A DNA stretch of 64,000 nucleotides from Streptococcus ruminantium (GTDB lineage Bacteria; Bacillota; Bacilli; Lactobacillales; Streptococcaceae), in the NCBI RefSeq assembly GCF_003609975.1, contig NZ_AP018400.1, forward strand, positions 2,026,540 through 2,090,539, given 5' to 3'. The notes beneath the pieces are model-generated. The model was not told where the DNA came from, ran no database searches, and saw only the letters and a program-made list of their open reading frames with translations. Position 1 is the stretch's first letter. Each line of letters begins with the position of its first letter. The position numbers and the translations under genes are program-made. Shown here piece by piece: positions 33,219-45,179 of this stretch.

Positions 33219-35180
33219 CTAACTTTCCTTTACTTCTTCACGGATCTTATCCGTCAATTTTGCACAGACTTCTTCAAGTGTTTGATTGTAAACCTGAGCT
33301 GCTGCTAGGTTAAAATGACCTCCGCCGCCCATTTCTTCCATAATACGCTGAACATTAACCTTGCTATGGCTCCTTGCAGAAGTAGCTACATACCCTCTGA
33401 TATTTTGCGTCACCACAAAAACTGCTTCAATCCCTGCCATATCCAAAATCGTGTTGGCTGCCTTACTCGGAATAATTGTATCATACTCCTTAGTTTTATC
33501 AGCACAAGCGATAACAATATGTGGCTCAACTTTTTGTCCACGCAAAATTAGCTCATTGATCTGACGATAATCATCAAAATCTGTTGCCGAAATTTGCTGA
33601 ATCTCCAAACTATCACTACCATGTGTCCGCAGATAGCTAGCCACATCAAAAGTCCGACTCGTCACGCGAGATGTAAAGTTTTTGGTATCTAGCATAATTC
33701 CTGCCATCAGCAAACTGGACTGTATGCGATTTAATTTATGGTGCTTATCATTTTGGAATTGGATCAACTCTGTCACCAACTCACTAGCAGAACTAGCTCC
33801 ACTTTCGATATAAGTTAATGCAGCATTATTTGGAAAATCTGCATCTCGACGATGGTGGTCTACAACCACCACCTGTGTAAATTGCTCATAAAAATCCTTA
33901 TCCAAGGTCAAACCAATTTTCGAATGGTCTACCATGATTAACAAGGACTGAAAGGTCACCATCTTCTTAGCTTCCTCAACGGTTATCAAATTAGAACAAT
34001 TTTCATCCTTCAGTCTTTTTATCGCACGCTCAATATCTGGTGCCATCTCTGCAGGATTATATACAGTATAGGCATTATTCATAATATTTTGAGCAAAGTA
34101 CTGCATTCCAACTGCTGAACCCAGCGCATCCATATCTAGGTTACGATGGCCCACCACAAATACAGCATCAACCGACTTGAGCTTATCTGACACCGCTGTC
34201 ATCATAGCACGAGTTCGTGTACGAGTCCGTTTTACCGATGAGGCTGACCCACCACCAAAGAACAGTGGCTGCTTACTCTCATCATTTTCCTTTACAACAA
34301 CCTGATCTCCACCACGAACCTCGGCTAAGTTGAGATTTTGAAGAGCAATTTGCCCAATTTGGTGATGATTTTCATTGCCATAAGCCAAACCCATACTCAA
34401 AGTTAAACCAAGATCCAACTTTTTAGCTTCTTCACGAAACGTATCAATAACAGAAAATTTATTCTCAATCAATTTCTCTAAAACAGCATAATCCGTAAAG
34501 AAATAGAAACGATCCATCGTCCCACGACGGTAGTAAATGCCATAATCATGACAGAAATCTGAAACATACTGGGCCAAAAACGAATTGACCTGACTGATCT
34601 GTGAATCCGTCACAGTATCTTCCAGCTCATCATAATTATCAACCGATATAATCCCGATAACCGGACGACTACCAATCAAACTATTGGTTGCTGAATATTC
34701 TGTAGAGGCATCAAAAAAGTAAAATAAGCCTTTCTCAAAATCAACAGATACAGCGTACCTCTTACCAGAAAAATTTGCATAAACTCGCTCATCATCCAGA
34801 CCAACATTGATAATTTCACGTAATTTTTTCTGATCAAACTCACCATTTTCCTGAGCAAAAATCAACTCAGCAAAAGGATTGAACCACTCTACTTGATTGT
34901 TATCTGGTCGAACCTTAATAACTCCAACTGGCATCTTATCTAACAGTGCCATCAAGCCAGAATTAGCTTGGTTGTTTAGGTACTCAATCTGCTCTAATTC
35001 ACTAAATTCATAGGAATGTTTTTGGTAAATAAACAACGTAGTCAGCAATAAAAGGCTCATAAACAACGCAAAAACTGCATAAAATCCCATTGGAAACATG
35101 CGATAAACAAGAGCTAATGCTCCAAATAAAATAATGCCTATCATGACAAAGTGAATTGTCGAAAATCGAAATCTTTTCAT
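33219..35180 (-). CDS. gdpP: Cyclic-di-AMP phosphodiesterase, membrane DHH protein
   Basis: 653 residues from the second ATG (35180). Two N-terminal helices lead to a degenerate PAS domain (about 65-150), a degenerate GGDEF domain (about 170-300) and DHH/DHHA1 domains. Metal-binding motifs GHRNLDMDALGSA and VVVDHHRRD and the substrate loop GGGGHFNLAA are intact. It degrades c-di-AMP to pApA and so sets potassium and wall-stress responses (family knowledge). It is the first gene of gdpP-rplI-dnaB-veg. Confidence 0.95.
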   Translation of the reverse strand: MKRFRFSTIHFVMIGIILFGALALVYRMFPMGFYAVFALFMSLLLLTTLFIYQKHSYEFSELEQIEYLNNQANSGLMALLDKMPVGVIKVRPDNNQVEWFNPFAELIFAQENGEFDQKKLREIINVGLDDERVYANFSGKRYAVSVDFEKGLFYFFDASTEYSATNSLIGSRPVIGIISVDNYDELEDTVTDSQISQVNSFLAQYVSDFCHDYGIYYRRGTMDRFYFFTDYAVLEKLIENKFSVIDTFREEAKKLDLGLTLSMGLAYGNENHHQIGQIALQNLNLAEVRGGDQVVVKENDESKQPLFFGGGSASSVKRTRTRTRAMMTAVSDKLKSVDAVFVVGHRNLDMDALGSAVGMQYFAQNIMNNAYTVYNPAEMAPDIERAIKRLKDENCSNLITVEEAKKMVTFQSLLIMVDHSKIGLTLDKDFYEQFTQVVVVDHHRRDADFPNNAALTYIESGASSASELVTELIQFQNDKHHKLNRIQSSLLMAGIMLDTKNFTSRVTSRTFDVASYLRTHGSDSLEIQQISATDFDDYRQINELILRGQKVEPHIVIACADKTKEYDTIIPSKAANTILDMAGIEAVFVVTQNIRGYVATSARSHSKVNVQRIMEEMGGGGHFNLAAAQVYNQTLEEVCAKLTDKIREEVKES

Positions 35181-35285
35181 CACTAACCTCTGCTTGCCAT
35201 TCTACCATAAATTCAGCTAAAAAGCTACTTCTCACACAATTTTAAAATAGTTGACATATAGATGAAATAGAGAGAAAAAACAGCC

Positions 35286-37202
35286 TTATTGACTGTCTTT
35301 TAACTTCTTCTTCGAAATGGAGCGACTACGCCCTTCAAGGTAGACCATAAGGATAGAAATATCCACTGGATTAACCCCTGAAATCCGACTGGCTTGCCCA
35401 ATAGTTTCTGGAGAGATTAACTTGAATTTTTGACGCGCTTCTGTCGCAATGGAATCAATATCATCCCAATCAATATCAACCGGAATGCGTTTTTCCTCCA
35501 TACGTTTCATCTTTTCAACCTGATCCATGGCTTTGGCAATGTATCCCTCATACTTGACCTCTGTCTCAATCAGTTCAATAGTCTTAGCATCCAGAACCTC
35601 TGCTGCAGGACCTATAAAGGCTACCACATCAGCATAAGTCACGTCTGGTCGACGCATGAACTCCTTGGCTGTCAATGCATCTGTCAACGGCTTAAAGCCC
35701 ATGGCAACAACTTTTTCATTGATTTCTTTAATTGGCTTGAGTTTAATAGAATCCAAGCGTTTCATCTCATTATCAAACTTATTTTTGTGAATTTGAAATA
35801 CTCGCCAACGATCATCGTCCACCAAACCTACTTGCCGACCGATTTCTGTCAAACGCATATCCGCATTGTCATGCCGCAAAATCAAACGATACTCAGCACG
35901 ACTTGTCAAGAGACGGTAAGGTTCTACTGTTCCCTTGGTCACTAAATCGTCAATCATGACCCCTATATACCCATCGCTTCGTTTCAAGATGAGTTCTGGC
36001 TTACCTTGCACCTTTAGAGCAGCATTGATCCCTGCAATAATCCCCTGACCTGCCGCTTCTTCATAGCCTGATGTTCCATTGGTTTGCCCCGCTGTAAAGA
36101 GACCCGAAATTTTCTTAGTTTCAAGCGTTGCACGCAACTGGTGAGGCATAATCATATCGTACTCAATAGCATAACCTGTCCGCATCATTTGGGCATTTTC
36201 CAACCCTTTAATAGAGTGAATCAAGTCCTGTTGAACATCTTCTGGCAGACTAGTAGAAAGACCTTGCACATAGATTTCATCTGTATTACGGCCTTCTGGT
36301 TCTAAGAAAAGCTGATGACGATCCTTATCAGCAAAACGGACAATCTTGTCTTCAATGGATGGACAGTAACGCGGCCCGATTCCTTTGACAATCCCTGAAA
36401 ACATAGGCGCCCGATGAAGGTTACTGTTAATAATCTCATGGCTTTTCTCATTGGTATAGGTCAACCAACAAGGGACTTGCTCTTGGAGGTAGTCGTCATC
36501 TTTGGACAAGAAAGAAAAGTGGTTTGGCTTTTCATCACCTGGTTGAATTTCAGTTTCTTCGTAATTAATACTCCGAGCATTGAGGCGTGGTGGCGTTCCT
36601 GTCTTGAAACGACCGATTTCCAACCCCAACTCTTTTAGATTATCTGCCAGTGTAATCGAGGCCAAACTATTATTTGGTCCTGACGAATATTTGAGATCTC
36701 CAATAATAATCTCACCACGCAGTGCCGTACCAGTTGTCACAACAATCGTCTTAGCAGAAAATAGCTGATTGGTCGCAGTCCGAACGCCAACTACCTTGCC
36801 ATCTTCCACCAAAATCTCATCGATCATGGTTTGACGCAGAGTCAGATTATCCTGACGCTCCACTGTTCGTTTCATCTCTGCCGCATACTCAGCCTTATCT
36901 GCCTGAGCGCGTAAAGCTCGAACAGCCGGTCCCTTACCCATGTTGAGCATTTTCATTTGAATATAAGTCTTGTCAATATTCCGTCCCATCTCACCACCAA
37001 GAGCATCGATTTCACGTACCACAATTCCCTTGGCAGATCCACCAATAGATGGGTTACAAGGCATGAATGCCACCATATCCAGATTGATAGTCGCAAGCAG
37101 GGTCTTACATCCCATACGACTAGCTGCCAGACCTGCCTCTACACCAGCATGACCTGCTCCAATCACAATAACATCATAATTTTCAGCAAATGTGTAAGTC
37201 AT
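35286..37202 (-). CDS. mnmG: tRNA uridine-34 carboxymethylaminomethyl synthase subunit MnmG
   Basis: 638 residues. FAD-binding loop [19 protein letters not shown] (14-32), the [12 protein letters not shown] motif, [10 protein letters not shown] and the C-terminal [16 protein letters not shown] helical domain. With MnmE it modifies wobble uridines of several tRNAs. The Nudix gene upstream overlaps its start by 20 bp. Confidence 0.97.
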   Translation of the reverse strand: MTYTFAENYDVIVIGAGHAGVEAGLAASRMGCKTLLATINLDMVAFMPCNPSIGGSAKGIVVREIDALGGEMGRNIDKTYIQMKMLNMGKGPAVRALRAQADKAEYAAEMKRTVERQDNLTLRQTMIDEILVEDGKVVGVRTATNQLFSAKTIVVTTGTALRGEIIIGDLKYSSGPNNSLASITLADNLKELGLEIGRFKTGTPPRLNARSINYEETEIQPGDEKPNHFSFLSKDDDYLQEQVPCWLTYTNEKSHEIINSNLHRAPMFSGIVKGIGPRYCPSIEDKIVRFADKDRHQLFLEPEGRNTDEIYVQGLSTSLPEDVQQDLIHSIKGLENAQMMRTGYAIEYDMIMPHQLRATLETKKISGLFTAGQTNGTSGYEEAAGQGIIAGINAALKVQGKPELILKRSDGYIGVMIDDLVTKGTVEPYRLLTSRAEYRLILRHDNADMRLTEIGRQVGLVDDDRWRVFQIHKNKFDNEMKRLDSIKLKPIKEINEKVVAMGFKPLTDALTAKEFMRRPDVTYADVVAFIGPAAEVLDAKTIELIETEVKYEGYIAKAMDQVEKMKRMEEKRIPVDIDWDDIDSIATEARQKFKLISPETIGQASRISGVNPVDISILMVYLEGRSRSISKKKLKDSQ

Positions 37203-37662
37203 GTTCTATTTTCTCCTTCACGTTCGTGATGTGTTTCATTTGTCCATTCCAATTTGGCAATTCCTTTGTCAGAAAGGCTGGTACCACATCTAAGTTTACA
37301 AGATTGTCAAGGTCAATCCATTCACACGTTTGTTTTAATTGGCCTTCAATCATCTTCTCAGGGATTTCTCCAATAGGCTCCACGATAAAATGAAACTCGA
37401 TGTTGTGAAAGTCTATGCCTTCATGTGTAAATTGATTTTCGACAACAAAAGCCAGTCGATTGACACAGCTGTCAACTCCTAATTCTTCTTTGACTTCTCG
37501 AACAACCGCATCTGCTGCTACCTCATTGACCTCAACCGCACCGCCAATGGTATAATAACGCCCCTTAGAGTCTTTAGTGAGAAATATTTTCCCGTCTTTT
37601 ATAAGCAATGCAGTGGCACGAACACCGAAAATCTGGTTGTCAACTTTGGTTCTGAAATCCAT
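37183..37662 (-). CDS. Nudix hydrolase
   Basis: 159 residues from ATG 37662 ([20 protein letters not shown]), preceded by GGGGAGAG. A longer frame to 37734 adds a hydrophobic stretch without a ribosome site. The Nudix box [23 protein letters not shown] is complete, with metal-binding Glu residues. It cleaves a nucleoside-diphosphate-linked compound not identifiable from sequence. Its end overlaps mnmG, so the two are co-transcribed. Confidence 0.88.
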   Translation of the reverse strand: MDFRTKVDNQIFGVRATALLIKDGKIFLTKDSKGRYYTIGGAVEVNEVAADAVVREVKEELGVDSCVNRLAFVVENQFTHEGIDFHNIEFHFIVEPIGEIPEKMIEGQLKQTCEWIDLDNLVNLDVVPAFLTKELPNWNGQMKHITNVKEKIEHDLHIC

Positions 37663-37803
37663 CTTCTCTCCCCAATCGCAAAAAATAGCCAAAACTCTCG
37701 AAAATTGCAGGACAAAAAAGCCTACAATTCCCATGAGCTTTGACCATCATGATAATTGTTACTCTTATTCTATCAAAAGATTTGTAGAATTTCAAATCTG
37801 GTG

Positions 37804-38130
37804 TTACGCTAACGTTTCAATATATTCTAAGCCCCAAGCCTCAACAGCATCCAGCACCGAACGAAATTTTTCGCCCATTTCAGTCAAGCTATACTCTACA
37901 CGAGGGGGGACTTCTGCATAGATCGTGCGACTAATAATGCGATCCTCCTCCAATTGTCTAAGGTGCCTTGTTAACATGGTTTGGGTAATCCCTGGAATCA
38001 GTCGCTGTAGTTCATTGAAACGTTTCGTTCCTGTACTGAGTTGGTAGATAATCACCAATCCCCACTTACCAGTCAAGACTTTTTGTGTTGTTGCAAAAGG
38101 GCAAATACCATATTCACTAACTTTTTTCAA
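37804..38130 (-). CDS. HxlR-family transcriptional regulator
   Basis: 108 residues, winged helix: CPFATTQKVLTGKWGLVIIYQLSTGTKRFNELQRLIPGITQTMLTRHLRQLEEDRII. The N-terminal Cys (about residue 10) is the usual redox or electrophile sensor of the family. It is divergent from an NTF2-like gene. A perfect 16-bp palindrome between them is the likely operator. Confidence 0.92.
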   Translation of the reverse strand: MKKVSEYGICPFATTQKVLTGKWGLVIIYQLSTGTKRFNELQRLIPGITQTMLTRHLRQLEEDRIISRTIYAEVPPRVEYSLTEMGEKFRSVLDAVEAWGLEYIETLA

Positions 38131-38157
38131 AAAAAATCTCCTTTATTTATCACAATA

Positions 38158-38204
38158 GTATCAATATTGATACCAACAAATGCAAAAGTACCTACTTGTA
38201 TAAT
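38158..38204. promoter_or_regulatory. HxlR operator palindrome and NTF2-gene promoter
   Basis: GTATCAATATTGATAC (38158-38173) is a perfect palindrome 28 bases before the regulator ATG. For the rightward gene a -10 TATAAT (38199-38204) follows, with no good -35, so the regulator may activate or must be displaced. Confidence 0.65.
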
Positions 38205-38255
38205 GGAATGCTTCAGCTATAATTGTACTATATCAAAAAAATTGGAGGACATCAA

Positions 38256-38645
38256 ATGTCAACAAACTTGGAAATTTTTAATGCCTATAACAATGCTCTC
38301 ATTGCTGGTGATTTTGCAGCTCTTTTTGAAACTATGGCTGACGACATTATCTGGCATCAACCCGGAAATCATTCAACATCTGGTGCTAAAATTGGTAAGG
38401 AAGTACTCGGAGCACATCTAGCAACTTTCGCCGAAAAAACAAATGGAACTTTCAAAGTAGTGACAAACTGGGTGTCAGATAATGATACTCTTGTTGCCGC
38501 TAACGTAACATTCCTCGGTACTCGAACAGATGGTGAAGAACTAAACATGAATGGTATCGATCTTTTCCGTATGGAAGATGGCAAAATCAAGGAAGTTTGG
38601 CTCTTCTCAGCCGACCAAAAAGCTGAAGATGCTTTCTGGGGATAA
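38256..38645 (+). CDS. NTF2-like (SnoaL-type) small protein
   Basis: 129 residues from ATG 38256 (MSTNLEIFNAYNNALIAGDF), with TTGGAGG upstream. The fold signature FAALFETMADDIIWHQPGNHSTSG and LFRMEDGKIKEVWLFSADQ is typical of SnoaL-like proteins with a cone-shaped ligand pocket. The reaction, if any, is unknown. As the divergent partner of an HxlR regulator it is probably induced by a reactive or quinone-like compound (inference). Confidence 0.82.
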   Translation: MSTNLEIFNAYNNALIAGDFAALFETMADDIIWHQPGNHSTSGAKIGKEVLGAHLATFAEKTNGTFKVVTNWVSDNDTLVAANVTFLGTRTDGEELNMNGIDLFRMEDGKIKEVWLFSADQKAEDAFWG

Positions 38646-38649
38646 GATA

Positions 38650-38681
38650 AATAGCTTAGCACGAGGGTGCTAAGCTTTTAT
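38650..38681. terminator. Bidirectional terminator between the NTF2-like gene and mnmA
   Basis: AGCTTAGCAC/GGTGCTAAGCT stem with loop GAG and T/A-rich flanks on both sides, between convergent genes. Confidence 0.85.
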
Positions 38682-38687
38682 TTTTGA

Positions 38688-40323
<1,636 letters not shown>

Positions 40324-40332
40324 TGATATAAT
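40324..40332 (+). promoter_or_regulatory. Extended -10 promoter of sdaAB-sdaAA
   Basis: TGA-TATAAT with no good -35, 28 bases before the chosen start. Confidence 0.5.
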
Positions 40333-40359
40333 AGACAGAAGAAAAACATGAGGATGACT

Positions 40360-41031
40360 ATGACAAATTTAAAATTTCAATCCGTCTTTGATATTATCGG
40401 CCCTGTTATGATCGGTCCCTCTTCCAGTCATACTGCTGGAGCCGTCCGCATCGGGAAAATTGTATCATCTATCTTTGGTGATGAACCAACAGAAGTCGAA
40501 TTTCAACTTTATAATTCCTTTGCCAAAACCTACCGAGGACATGGCACAGATGTAGCCCTAGTAGCAGGTATTTTGGGTATGGATACAGATGATCCACGCA
40601 TCCCTGACTCATTAGAGATTGCTCAGGAGCGCGGTATTAAAGTTTACTGGCGTGTCAATAAAGATAGTAATACACCTCATCCAAACACCACTCGTATTAT
40701 CATTAAAAACGAAAAAAAATCAATCTCTGCAACAGGTGTTTCCATAGGCGGAGGAAACATTCAAGTAACTGAATTAAATGGTTTTTCTGTCAACCTAAAT
40801 ATGAATACTCCAACTATCATCATTGTTCATCAGGATGTACCAGGTATGATTGCAAAAGTAACGGATATACTGTCCAAATATGACATCAATATCGCTCAAA
40901 TGAATGTAACCCGTGAAAAGGCTGGTGAAAAAGCTATTATGATTATTGAAGTTGACGCCCGTCAGTGTGAAAATTCTATCCTCGAAATTGAGAAAATTCC
41001 ACACTTACACAATGTCACCTTCTTCAACTAG
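40360..41031 (+). CDS. sdaAB: L-serine dehydratase, beta subunit
   Basis: 223 residues from ATG 40360 (MTNLKFQSVFDIIGPVMIGPS), just after GAGGATG. An earlier in-frame ATG at 40348 is too close to any ribosome site. The GPSSSHTAGAVRIG motif is the subunit hallmark, and an ACT domain (PGMIAKVTDILSKYDINIAQMNV) at the C-terminus probably senses an amino acid. With SdaAA it converts serine to pyruvate and ammonia. Confidence 0.94.
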   Translation: MTNLKFQSVFDIIGPVMIGPSSSHTAGAVRIGKIVSSIFGDEPTEVEFQLYNSFAKTYRGHGTDVALVAGILGMDTDDPRIPDSLEIAQERGIKVYWRVNKDSNTPHPNTTRIIIKNEKKSISATGVSIGGGNIQVTELNGFSVNLNMNTPTIIIVHQDVPGMIAKVTDILSKYDINIAQMNVTREKAGEKAIMIIEVDARQCENSILEIEKIPHLHNVTFFN

Positions 41032-41043
41032 AAAGAGGAAATC

Positions 41044-41916
41044 GTGTTCCACACTATAGAAGAATTAGTTGCACAAACCAAACAATATTCTGGCAACGTT
41101 GCCGAACTTATGATTGCAACAGAGATTGAGTTGACAGGTCGAAGTCGTGAGGAAATCTTGACAATTATGTCAAGAAACTTGACAGTTATGAAGTCCTCTA
41201 TCGTTGATGGCCTAACAGAAAGTAAATCAGTTTCAGGATTAACAGGCGGTGACGCAGCCAAGTTAGATCGATACATTGCCACTGGAAAAACACTGGCCGA
41301 TCAAACAATCCTATCTGCAGCTCGCAATGCTATGGCTGTCAACGAGCTAAATGCCAAAATGGGCTTAGTTTGTGCTACTCCAACAGCAGGATCTGCAGGC
41401 TGCTTGCCTGCTGTCTTAGGAGTCGCCATAGAGAAATTAGACCTGACCGAAAAGGAACAGCTTGATTTTCTATTTACAGCAGGTGCTTTTGGCCTCGTTA
41501 TCGCCAATAACGCTTCTATTTCTGGAGCAGAGGGAGGCTGTCAAGCTGAGGTTGGTTCTGCTGCTGCCATGTCTGCTGCTGCTCTAACCTTAGCAGCAGG
41601 GGGAACTCCATATCAAGCTAGTCAAGCCATCTGCTTCGTCATAAAAAATATGCTCGGCCTTATCTGTGATCCTGTTGCAGGTCTGGTAGAGGTTCCCTGT
41701 GTAAAACGCAATGCCATGGGAGCAAGCTATGCCCTAGTTGCAGCCGACATGGCACTTGCTGGCATCGAGTCTAAAATTCCAGTTGATGAGGTTATCAGTG
41801 CTATGTATCAAGTGGGAGCTGCCTTGCCAACCGCTTTCCGCGAAACTGCTGAAGGAGGTCTAGCTACTACTCCAACAGGACGCCGTCTGGCTCAAGAAAT
41901 CTTTGGAGAAAGTTGA
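41044..41916 (+). CDS. sdaAA: L-serine dehydratase, iron-sulfur alpha subunit
   Basis: 290 residues from a GTG at 41044, preceded by AAAGAGG. Cysteines for the [4Fe-4S] cluster are seen in GSAGCLPAVL, SGAEGGCQAEVGSA and ICDPVAGLVEVPC. It lies 12 bp after sdaAB and ends the operon. Confidence 0.95.
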   Translation: MFHTIEELVAQTKQYSGNVAELMIATEIELTGRSREEILTIMSRNLTVMKSSIVDGLTESKSVSGLTGGDAAKLDRYIATGKTLADQTILSAARNAMAVNELNAKMGLVCATPTAGSAGCLPAVLGVAIEKLDLTEKEQLDFLFTAGAFGLVIANNASISGAEGGCQAEVGSAAAMSAAALTLAAGGTPYQASQAICFVIKNMLGLICDPVAGLVEVPCVKRNAMGASYALVAADMALAGIESKIPVDEVISAMYQVGAALPTAFRETAEGGLATTPTGRRLAQEIFGES

Positions 41917-41937
41917 CAAACTTGTCAAGATAGTGTA

Positions 41938-41963
41938 AAAAGGACCACACCGGTCCTTTTTTA
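41938..41963 (+). terminator. Terminator of the serine dehydratase operon
   Basis: AAAAAGGACC/GGTCCTTTTTT stem with a short ACACC loop, 22 bases past the sdaAA stop. Confidence 0.9.
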
Positions 41964-42033
41964 TATATAACTCCAAAATCATTGAAAAATGTCAAGACAA
42001 GTTGACACCTATCGTATGGATTATCACAGAATA

Positions 42034-42603
42034 TCAATACCAGCCATTTGCCAACCAAAACTGGTAGGCAGCAGACCACGAACCATAGCGACTCGCAACA
42101 TAAGCATCCGCTACACGTTCTTGGTTCTCAGGTGAGTAATCTCCATTCAAATAAGTATTTGTTAACTGATAACGACCAATATAGATACCATTTCGGGCAT
42201 CGTAGCTACCACCAGATTCTTTTTGAGCAATCCATTCTTTAGCGGCTGCATCACTGAGACTCAAATTTGAAGTATATGAGTTAGCTGTTGTTGTAGCTGC
42301 TTTAGTAGTTGGGTAAGTAGTCGCTACTGTTCTAGTTTTTTTAGCAGATTTGTCCCCCACTTTCACAGTTACATCACCTAGCTCAATGATTTGACCGATA
42401 TAGATAAGATCCGGATTACTAATCTTATTTTGGCTAACTAGTTTTTTAACAGTCGTATTATATGTTTCAGCAATTTCTGACAGAGTATCGCCAGATTGCA
42501 CTGTATAAGTTTCTGCATTTACCACACTAGCAACCAAAAGGGATAGACCTGCTATCAACCCAGCAATAATTACTTTCAAATTTTGCCTAAATGTATTATT
42601 CAT
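42034..42603 (-). CDS. Secreted LysM-domain protein
   Basis: 189 residues. A signal peptide (cleavage near VVNA-ETYT, about residue 30) is followed by a LysM domain (YTVQSGDTLSEIAETYNTTV...IYIGQIIEL, about 33-76). After a Thr-rich linker comes a C-terminal domain, AAKEWIAQKESGGSYDARNGIYIGRYQL, resembling transglycosylase-like or aggregation-promoting-factor domains with a Glu in QKESGG. It binds and probably acts on cell-wall peptidoglycan. A single gene, convergent with sdaAA. Confidence 0.85.
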   Translation of the reverse strand: MNNTFRQNLKVIIAGLIAGLSLLVASVVNAETYTVQSGDTLSEIAETYNTTVKKLVSQNKISNPDLIYIGQIIELGDVTVKVGDKSAKKTRTVATTYPTTKAATTTANSYTSNLSLSDAAAKEWIAQKESGGSYDARNGIYIGRYQLTNTYLNGDYSPENQERVADAYVASRYGSWSAAYQFWLANGWY

Positions 42604-42707
42604 AATTATATATGTTCCTTTCTGTTACCTGTCTATCTTATCGTCTAACTATTACTTAAACTTTGTGAAAAGATTACAAATGTTACAGAAAAATTGAAAT
42701 TAGACAA

Positions 42708-42733
42708 TAAAAACGCTATTCCTAGCGCTTTTA
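42708..42733 (-). terminator. Terminator of the ECF transporter operon
   Basis: TAAAAGCGCTA/TAGCGTTTTTA stem with a GGAA loop on the minus strand, right after ecfT. Confidence 0.85.
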
Positions 42734-42734
42734 C

Positions 42735-43529
42735 CTAATTTTTTAATAGATAAAGTATTCCAGCCAAAATAAGCATAACCAAAATGGTCAAAGTATCAGG
42801 CAACTTCCAATCTAAAACACGGTATTTTGTTCGTCCATCTCCACCTTGATAACCACGTGCTTCCATAGCTGTTGCAAGAGCATCCGCTCTCTTAAAACTA
42901 GAGGCAAACAGAGGAATCAAAATTGGTATGACCGACTTAACCTTTTGAATGATATTTCCCTCATTGAAATCAACGCCACGCGCCCTTTGAGCATTCATGA
43001 TACGCGTTGTGTCATCCATCAGGGTCGGTACAAATCGCAAGCTCATAGACAACATCAAACCAATCTCGTGTACAGGTACTTTAAAATACCTTAATGGAGC
43101 AAGACCAGATTCAATACCATCTGCTAAACTTAGCGGTGTCGTTGTAAGGGTCAATAGGGTTGAAAAGAAAATGATTAAAACAAAGCGTGCAAAAATAATT
43201 CCTGCTTGTTGTAGACCTTCTACTGTTACCTTAAAAATCCAAAATTCCCACAAAATCGTCGTTCCAGATGTAAAGAAAACCTGAAAAAAAGTTGTAAAAA
43301 GAATGATCCCAATCATAGGTTTAAGACCATTGATAAAGAAAGACAGACGAATACGGGATAGCAAGACCATCGCAAAAACAAATGCAAATAGCAAAGCATT
43401 CGTCACTAGATTACTTGCCCAGAAAACCATAAGAAGAAAACTAAACATAGCTAGCAACTTACTCCTTGGATCCAAGCGATGAATGATAGAATTTCCGGGA
43501 ATGTAGCGACCTAAAATCAATTTATCCAT
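42735..43529 (-). CDS. ecfT: ECF transporter transmembrane subunit EcfT
   Basis: 264 residues with about five to six helices. The coupling motifs ARG in [10 protein letters not shown] and in [12 protein letters not shown] contact the ATPases. It is the shared membrane core for vitamin and micronutrient uptake with separately encoded S subunits. It overlaps ecfA2 by 8 bp. Confidence 0.95.
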   Translation of the reverse strand: MDKLILGRYIPGNSIIHRLDPRSKLLAMFSFLLMVFWASNLVTNALLFAFVFAMVLLSRIRLSFFINGLKPMIGIILFTTFFQVFFTSGTTILWEFWIFKVTVEGLQQAGIIFARFVLIIFFSTLLTLTTTPLSLADGIESGLAPLRYFKVPVHEIGLMLSMSLRFVPTLMDDTTRIMNAQRARGVDFNEGNIIQKVKSVIPILIPLFASSFKRADALATAMEARGYQGGDGRTKYRVLDWKLPDTLTILVMLILAGILYLLKN

Positions 43530-44364
43530 GTGTCACCATCCTTGTAAATTCCTCAATCGTGATCGGTAAACGTTCAAACACAAAGCCCTTTCGCTCCAAA
43601 TTAGCTGCAAATTTTGTGATTTTAGGAACTCCCAATTGAATAGTTTCCAAAAAATCAACCTCCTGAAAAATATCTACTGGTTTACCTGAACGAACCAACT
43701 TTCCTTTTTCCATGATATAAACAAAATCAGCATAGTTAGCCACATCATCCATCAAATGGGTCACTAAAACAATCGTCATGCCAGAAGCGTGAAGTTTCTT
43801 AAAAATCTCCATCAATTCTTGACGACCTGCTGGATCCAATCCCGCAGTCGGTTCATCCAAAACTAAAATGCTAGGTTCCATAGCTAACATCCCAGCAATG
43901 GCTACCCGGCGCATTTGCCCACCAGACAATTCAAATGGGCTACGCTCAAATAAGCCTTCATCAATCCCTACCAGAGCCAGCTTCTCACGCGCAATATTCT
44001 CTGCCTCTTCCTGAGAAACCCCGAAATTTTGTGGACCAAAGGCAACATCTTTCAATACCGTTTCATCAAAAACTTGGCTCTCTGGAAATTGGAAAACCAG
44101 ACCAACCTTTTTTCTGACCTGTTTGATGTCTTTATTTTCAGATGTTGCGGTAATGATTGTCTCATCAATAACCACCCTACCTTCTGTCGGTACATTTAAT
44201 CCATTTAGGAGTTGTAAAATCGTTGATTTCCCCGATCCTGTATGACCGATAAGGGCAGTATATGACCCATCAACAATCTCCAAATCAACACCAAAAAGTG
44301 CACGCCCTTCAAAGGGGGTACCAGCCTGATAGATATAGCTTACTTCTTGGAGATGAATTCCCAT
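43522..44364 (-). CDS. ecfA2: ECF transporter ATPase EcfA2
   Basis: 280 residues. Walker [11 protein letters not shown]-loop [10 protein letters not shown], signature [13 protein letters not shown] and Walker [14 protein letters not shown]. Together with EcfA1 it powers the ECF transporter. It overlaps ecfA1 by 25 bp and ecfT by 8 bp. Confidence 0.96.
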   Translation of the reverse strand: MGIHLQEVSYIYQAGTPFEGRALFGVDLEIVDGSYTALIGHTGSGKSTILQLLNGLNVPTEGRVVIDETIITATSENKDIKQVRKKVGLVFQFPESQVFDETVLKDVAFGPQNFGVSQEEAENIAREKLALVGIDEGLFERSPFELSGGQMRRVAIAGMLAMEPSILVLDEPTAGLDPAGRQELMEIFKKLHASGMTIVLVTHLMDDVANYADFVYIMEKGKLVRSGKPVDIFQEVDFLETIQLGVPKITKFAANLERKGFVFERLPITIEEFTRMVTHG

Positions 44365-45179
44365 AACGTTTCCTCTAAATCTTCCTCTGTAAAATAGCGG
44401 TGTGGCAAATCAAGCCCTGCCTGACGCAAAGATTCGACCAGTTCCGTCGTAAAAGGCTGATCTAAGTCCAATTCCGCCAAATCATTGCGCATAAATAATT
44501 CATTCGGCGTGCTAACTGACTCGATCTGGCCATTTTTCATCACAATAACCCTATCACTAAGAGCAACTTCATCTAAATCATGTGTAATCGAAATAACTGT
44601 CATGCCATGCTGATTTTTGATACTTTGAACAATCTTAATCAAATCCAGACGGCCTTCAGGATCCAGCATTGAAGTAGCCTCGTCCAAAATAATAATTTTA
44701 GGACGCAGAGCCACCACGCCTGCAATAGCTACCCGTTGCTTTTGACCACCAGATAAACGAGCAGGTTCACGTGTTTTAAAATCAGCCATCCCAACCAATT
44801 CCAAAGCTTCAGCAACTCGCAATCGCATCTCTTCCAAAGCAATTCCTTGATTTTCCAAACCGAAAGCAACATCATCTTCAACTGTTGCACCAACAAATTG
44901 ATTATCTGGATTTTGAAAAACCATTCCAATCAGGTGACGCTTTTCCCAGATATTATCAGCGGTTAATTGATCACCTGCAATATAAATATCACCTGATTCA
45001 GCTTCCAACAAACCATCAATTAGGCGAACAGTTGTTGACTTACCAGAACCATTATGACCAATAATGGACAACCACTCTCCCTGTTTCACGTGAAACGAAA
45101 CATCATTCAGTGTATATGTTTCATCCTCTTGGTCGTACTTGTATTTGAGATTTTTTACTTCTATAATATGTTTCATCAT
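44340..45179 (-). CDS. ecfA1: ECF transporter ATPase EcfA1
   Basis: 279 residues. Walker [15 protein letters not shown]-loop [10 protein letters not shown], signature [13 protein letters not shown], Walker [14 protein letters not shown]. Partner of EcfA2. A full parS-like site lies within the N-terminal coding part. It overlaps pgsA by 4 bp. Confidence 0.96.
   Translation of the reverse strand: MMKHIIEVKNLKYKYDQEDETYTLNDVSFHVKQGEWLSIIGHNGSGKSTTVRLIDGLLEAESGDIYIAGDQLTADNIWEKRHLIGMVFQNPDNQFVGATVEDDVAFGLENQGIALEEMRLRVAEALELVGMADFKTREPARLSGGQKQRVAIAGVVALRPKIIILDEATSMLDPEGRLDLIKIVQSIKNQHGMTVISITHDLDEVALSDRVIVMKNGQIESVSTPNELFMRNDLAELDLDQPFTTELVESLRQAGLDLPHRYFTEEDLEETLWEFISKK
45082..45097. other. 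parS site (inside ecfA1)
   Basis: TGTTTCACGTGAAACG matches the streptococcal/Bacillus ParB-binding site TGTTTCACGTGAAACA at 15 of 16 positions, with an intact central CACGTG. It is ~19 kb from the parB end, within the usual origin-proximal zone. Confidence 0.8.

Noticed and set aside
42603..42700. WalR/VicR box before the LysM gene (TGTAAC...TGTAAT)
   Set aside because: The two halves are 9 bp apart start to start, not the 11 bp required by the TGTWAH-N5-TGTWAH pattern.
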